A DNA stretch of 8,159 nucleotides from NCBI GenBank assembly GCA_020853995.1, contig JADYXV010000203.1:1-8159 (forward strand). Reading direction: 5' to 3'. Position numbers and translations under genes: made by a program. Shown piece by piece: positions 6,498 to 8,159 of this stretch. Position 1 is the first letter of the stretch. Each line of letters opens with the position of its first letter. This stretch comes from Novosphingobium sp. (lineage in GTDB: Bacteria; Pseudomonadota; Alphaproteobacteria; Sphingomonadales; Sphingomonadaceae). Below the pieces are notes generated by a model. It was not told the DNA's origin, searched no databases, and saw only the letters and a program-made list of their open reading frames with translations.

Positions 6498-8084
6498 ATG
6501 CATGACATCCTCGGCGCTGCCCGCGATTATCGCGCTTCTGCGCTTGAGGCTTTGCAGCAGCGTTTGGCCAGCGATCCGATGGATGTGCAGCAGCGCGCTG
6601 CGCACGGCTTTGCCTGGGTTGCCACCAGCGTGGCCGCGCTGGAGGCGGTTGATGCTTGGCTGGAAGCCAATAACGGCGGAAGCGGGCTTGACCGCAATGT
6701 GGCCCGCCTCGCCTTTGCCGAGACTTTGGCGCAGTTGGTCGGTGGTTTGCCGATGGGTCAGAACGAACTGTTCCGGCCAGCTGACCTGGGGGCAGGCGCT
6801 GCTGCGGCTACTTTGTCACAGGCTGCGCAAGATCTGCTTGCGGGGGACCATGCACCTTTGCGCGCGGCGGTTGCGGGGGCCTTGGCGCAAGGGCAATGGC
6901 CCACTGAAAGCTTTCGCGACACCGAGCTTGACGCCATCCGCGAACAGTTCCGCAAGTTTACCGACGCCGAGATCATTCCTGCGGCCCACAAATGGCACTT
7001 GTCAAATGACTTGATCCCCGACGAAATCGTGCACCGCATGGCAGATTTGGGCACGTTTGGCGTTTGCATTCCCGAGCAGTTCGGCGGGCTTGGTCTGGGC
7101 AAGCTGGTCATGTGTCTGGTGACCGAAGAATTGTCACGCGGCTGGATCGGAACGGGATCGCTGGGCACGCGATCGGAAATTGCAGGCGAGTTGATCGTGC
7201 TGGGCGGCACGATGGAACAAAAGGCACACTGGCTGCCCAAAATTGCCAGCGGTGAAGTGTTGCCGACAGCGGTATTCACCGAACCCGATGTCGGTTCCGA
7301 CCTTGGCAGTCTGACCACCCGTGCGGAGCGTGACGACAATGGCCGCTGGGTGATTACGGGTGCCAAGACATGGATCACCCATGCCAGCCGCTCTGACATG
7401 ATGACAATGCTGGTGCGTACGCTGCCCCATGCCAAAGGCTATGCCGGCCTGTCCATGCTGCTGGTACCCAAGCCACGCGGTACAAAAGATGATCCCTTTC
7501 CGGCAGAAGGTATGGCCGGAAGCGAGATAGAGGTGCTGGGCTATCGCGGAATGCGCGAATATGCGTTGTCCTTTGACGGTATGGTTGCCCCCGAACAGGC
7601 GTTACTGGGTGGCGAGGAGGGCCAAGGCTTCAAGCAACTGATGCAAACCTTCGAGGGCGCGCGCATCCAGACGGCGGCACGCGCGGTTGGCGTTGCCAGA
7701 CGCGCCATAGAACTGGGACTGGACTATGCCTTGAACCGCAAACAATTCGGGCGGGCGATCATCGGGTTTCCGCGCGTAGCCGATAAACTGGCGATGAGCG
7801 TTGTCGACATGGTCCTGGCACGCGAACTGACATACGCAGCCGCCCGCACCAAGGATCTGGGCAAGCGTTGTGATATTGAAGCCGGTATGGCCAAGCTGCT
7901 GGCTGCGCGCACGGCATGGGCGAATGCCGATGCTGCGCTGCAGATTCACGGCGGCAACGGCTATGCACTGGAATACGAAATCAGCCGTGTGCTGTGTGAT
8001 GCGCGCATCCTCAACATTTTTGAAGGCGCAGCCGAAATCCAGGCGCAAGTGATTGCCAAAGGGCTGATCGGCAGGCGCAATTGA
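6498..8084 (+). CDS. mcd: Long acyl-CoA dehydrogenase, (2S)-methylsuccinyl-CoA dehydrogenase type
   Basis: FAD enzyme of 528 aa (530 if ATG 6492 is used), about 140 aa longer than ordinary acyl-CoA dehydrogenases. The extra N-terminal region (1 to about 140) contains AAHGFAWVATSVAALEA (34-50) and GGLPMGQNELFRPADL (82-97), as I recall for methylsuccinyl-CoA dehydrogenases of the ethylmalonyl-CoA pathway. These oxidise (2S)-methylsuccinyl-CoA to mesaconyl-C1-CoA. The dehydrogenase core follows: IPDEIV (173-178), FTEPDVGSDLGSLTTRA (260-276), TWITHASRSD (291-300), NRKQFGRAI (413-421), QIHGGNGYALEYEISR (482-497) and catalytic E509 in NIFEGAAEIQAQ. The stop of the thiolase gene lies among its three possible ATG starts. 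The transferase/hydratase pair upstream fits mesaconyl-CoA as product. Genes for crotonyl-CoA carboxylase/reductase and ethylmalonyl-CoA mutase are not in the window, so a degradative role or a related substrate remains possible. Confidence 0.82.
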   Translation: MHDILGAARDYRASALEALQQRLASDPMDVQQRAAHGFAWVATSVAALEAVDAWLEANNGGSGLDRNVARLAFAETLAQLVGGLPMGQNELFRPADLGAGAAAATLSQAAQDLLAGDHAPLRAAVAGALAQGQWPTESFRDTELDAIREQFRKFTDAEIIPAAHKWHLSNDLIPDEIVHRMADLGTFGVCIPEQFGGLGLGKLVMCLVTEELSRGWIGTGSLGTRSEIAGELIVLGGTMEQKAHWLPKIASGEVLPTAVFTEPDVGSDLGSLTTRAERDDNGRWVITGAKTWITHASRSDMMTMLVRTLPHAKGYAGLSMLLVPKPRGTKDDPFPAEGMAGSEIEVLGYRGMREYALSFDGMVAPEQALLGGEEGQGFKQLMQTFEGARIQTAARAVGVARRAIELGLDYALNRKQFGRAIIGFPRVADKLAMSVVDMVLARELTYAAARTKDLGKRCDIEAGMAKLLAARTAWANADAALQIHGGNGYALEYEISRVLCDARILNIFEGAAEIQAQVIAKGLIGRRN

Positions 8085-8124
8085 TGCTTGCCACATTCAT
8101 GCCAACGCTTTGCAGGATAAAGGA

Positions 8125-8159
8125 ATGACCGGGATGGCTTATACGCAGATCCTTTATTC
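8125..8159 (+). CDS. Start of next operon gene, possibly enoyl-CoA hydratase (cut by window end)
   Basis: Only 11 codons are present: MTGMAYTQILY. The MAYTQILY start is like many crotonase-family enoyl-CoA hydratases/isomerases, whose first strand often reads this way, and such an enzyme would fit between the dehydrogenases and the thiolase. Two ribosome-site options exist: AGGA (8114-8117) seven bases before ATG 8125, or AAGGA (8120-8124) nine bases before ATG 8134. The gap to the preceding gene is 40 bases, so it is probably in the same operon. The family assignment rests on very little sequence. Confidence 0.45.
   Translation, partial: MTGMAYTQILY

Noticed and set aside
4188..7040. DNA repeat between the two acyl-CoA dehydrogenase genes (IPDEIV region at about 4185 and 7014)
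   Set aside because: The similarity is what homologous proteins give at a conserved motif; it is too diverged to be a recent duplication or recombination repeat.

Overview
The window looks like chromosomal DNA of a moderately high G+C alphaproteobacterium. A sphingomonad-type genome is my best guess, from protein style and gene density only; there is no rRNA, tRNA or marker gene to settle it. No phage, insertion sequence, CRISPR array or RNA gene was seen.

Left part (1-1147): a minus-strand gene for the first half of a CHR-family (chromate) transporter lies at 192-794. It is flanked by a gene-free left edge holding an imperfect inverted repeat (13-70) and by a roughly 350-base intergenic stretch with two abutting palindromes just before the next operon.

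Central and right part (1148-8159): a CoA-thioester catabolic cluster. A family III CoA-transferase resembling mesaconyl-CoA C1-C4 transferase (1148-2353) overlaps by ATGA with a FAS1-like/MaoC-type hydratase resembling mesaconyl-C4-CoA or itaconyl-CoA hydratase (2350-3219). An IclR-family regulator (3194-3928, minus) converges on and overlaps the hydratase gene. It is divergent from a second operon: acyl-CoA dehydrogenase (4043-5248), thiolase (5275-6495), a long acyl-CoA dehydrogenase of the (2S)-methylsuccinyl-CoA dehydrogenase type (6498-8084), and the first codons of what may be an enoyl-CoA hydratase (from 8125, cut by the window end).

Inferred joint role: the long dehydrogenase would oxidise methylsuccinyl-CoA to mesaconyl-C1-CoA, the transferase would move CoA to C4, and the hydratase would give citramalyl-CoA, which a lyase (not in the window) would split to acetyl-CoA and pyruvate. 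The short dehydrogenase, thiolase and putative hydratase would handle beta-oxidation-type steps on an unknown substrate feeding this module. The enzyme families are clear; the exact substrates and the pathway as a whole are inference.
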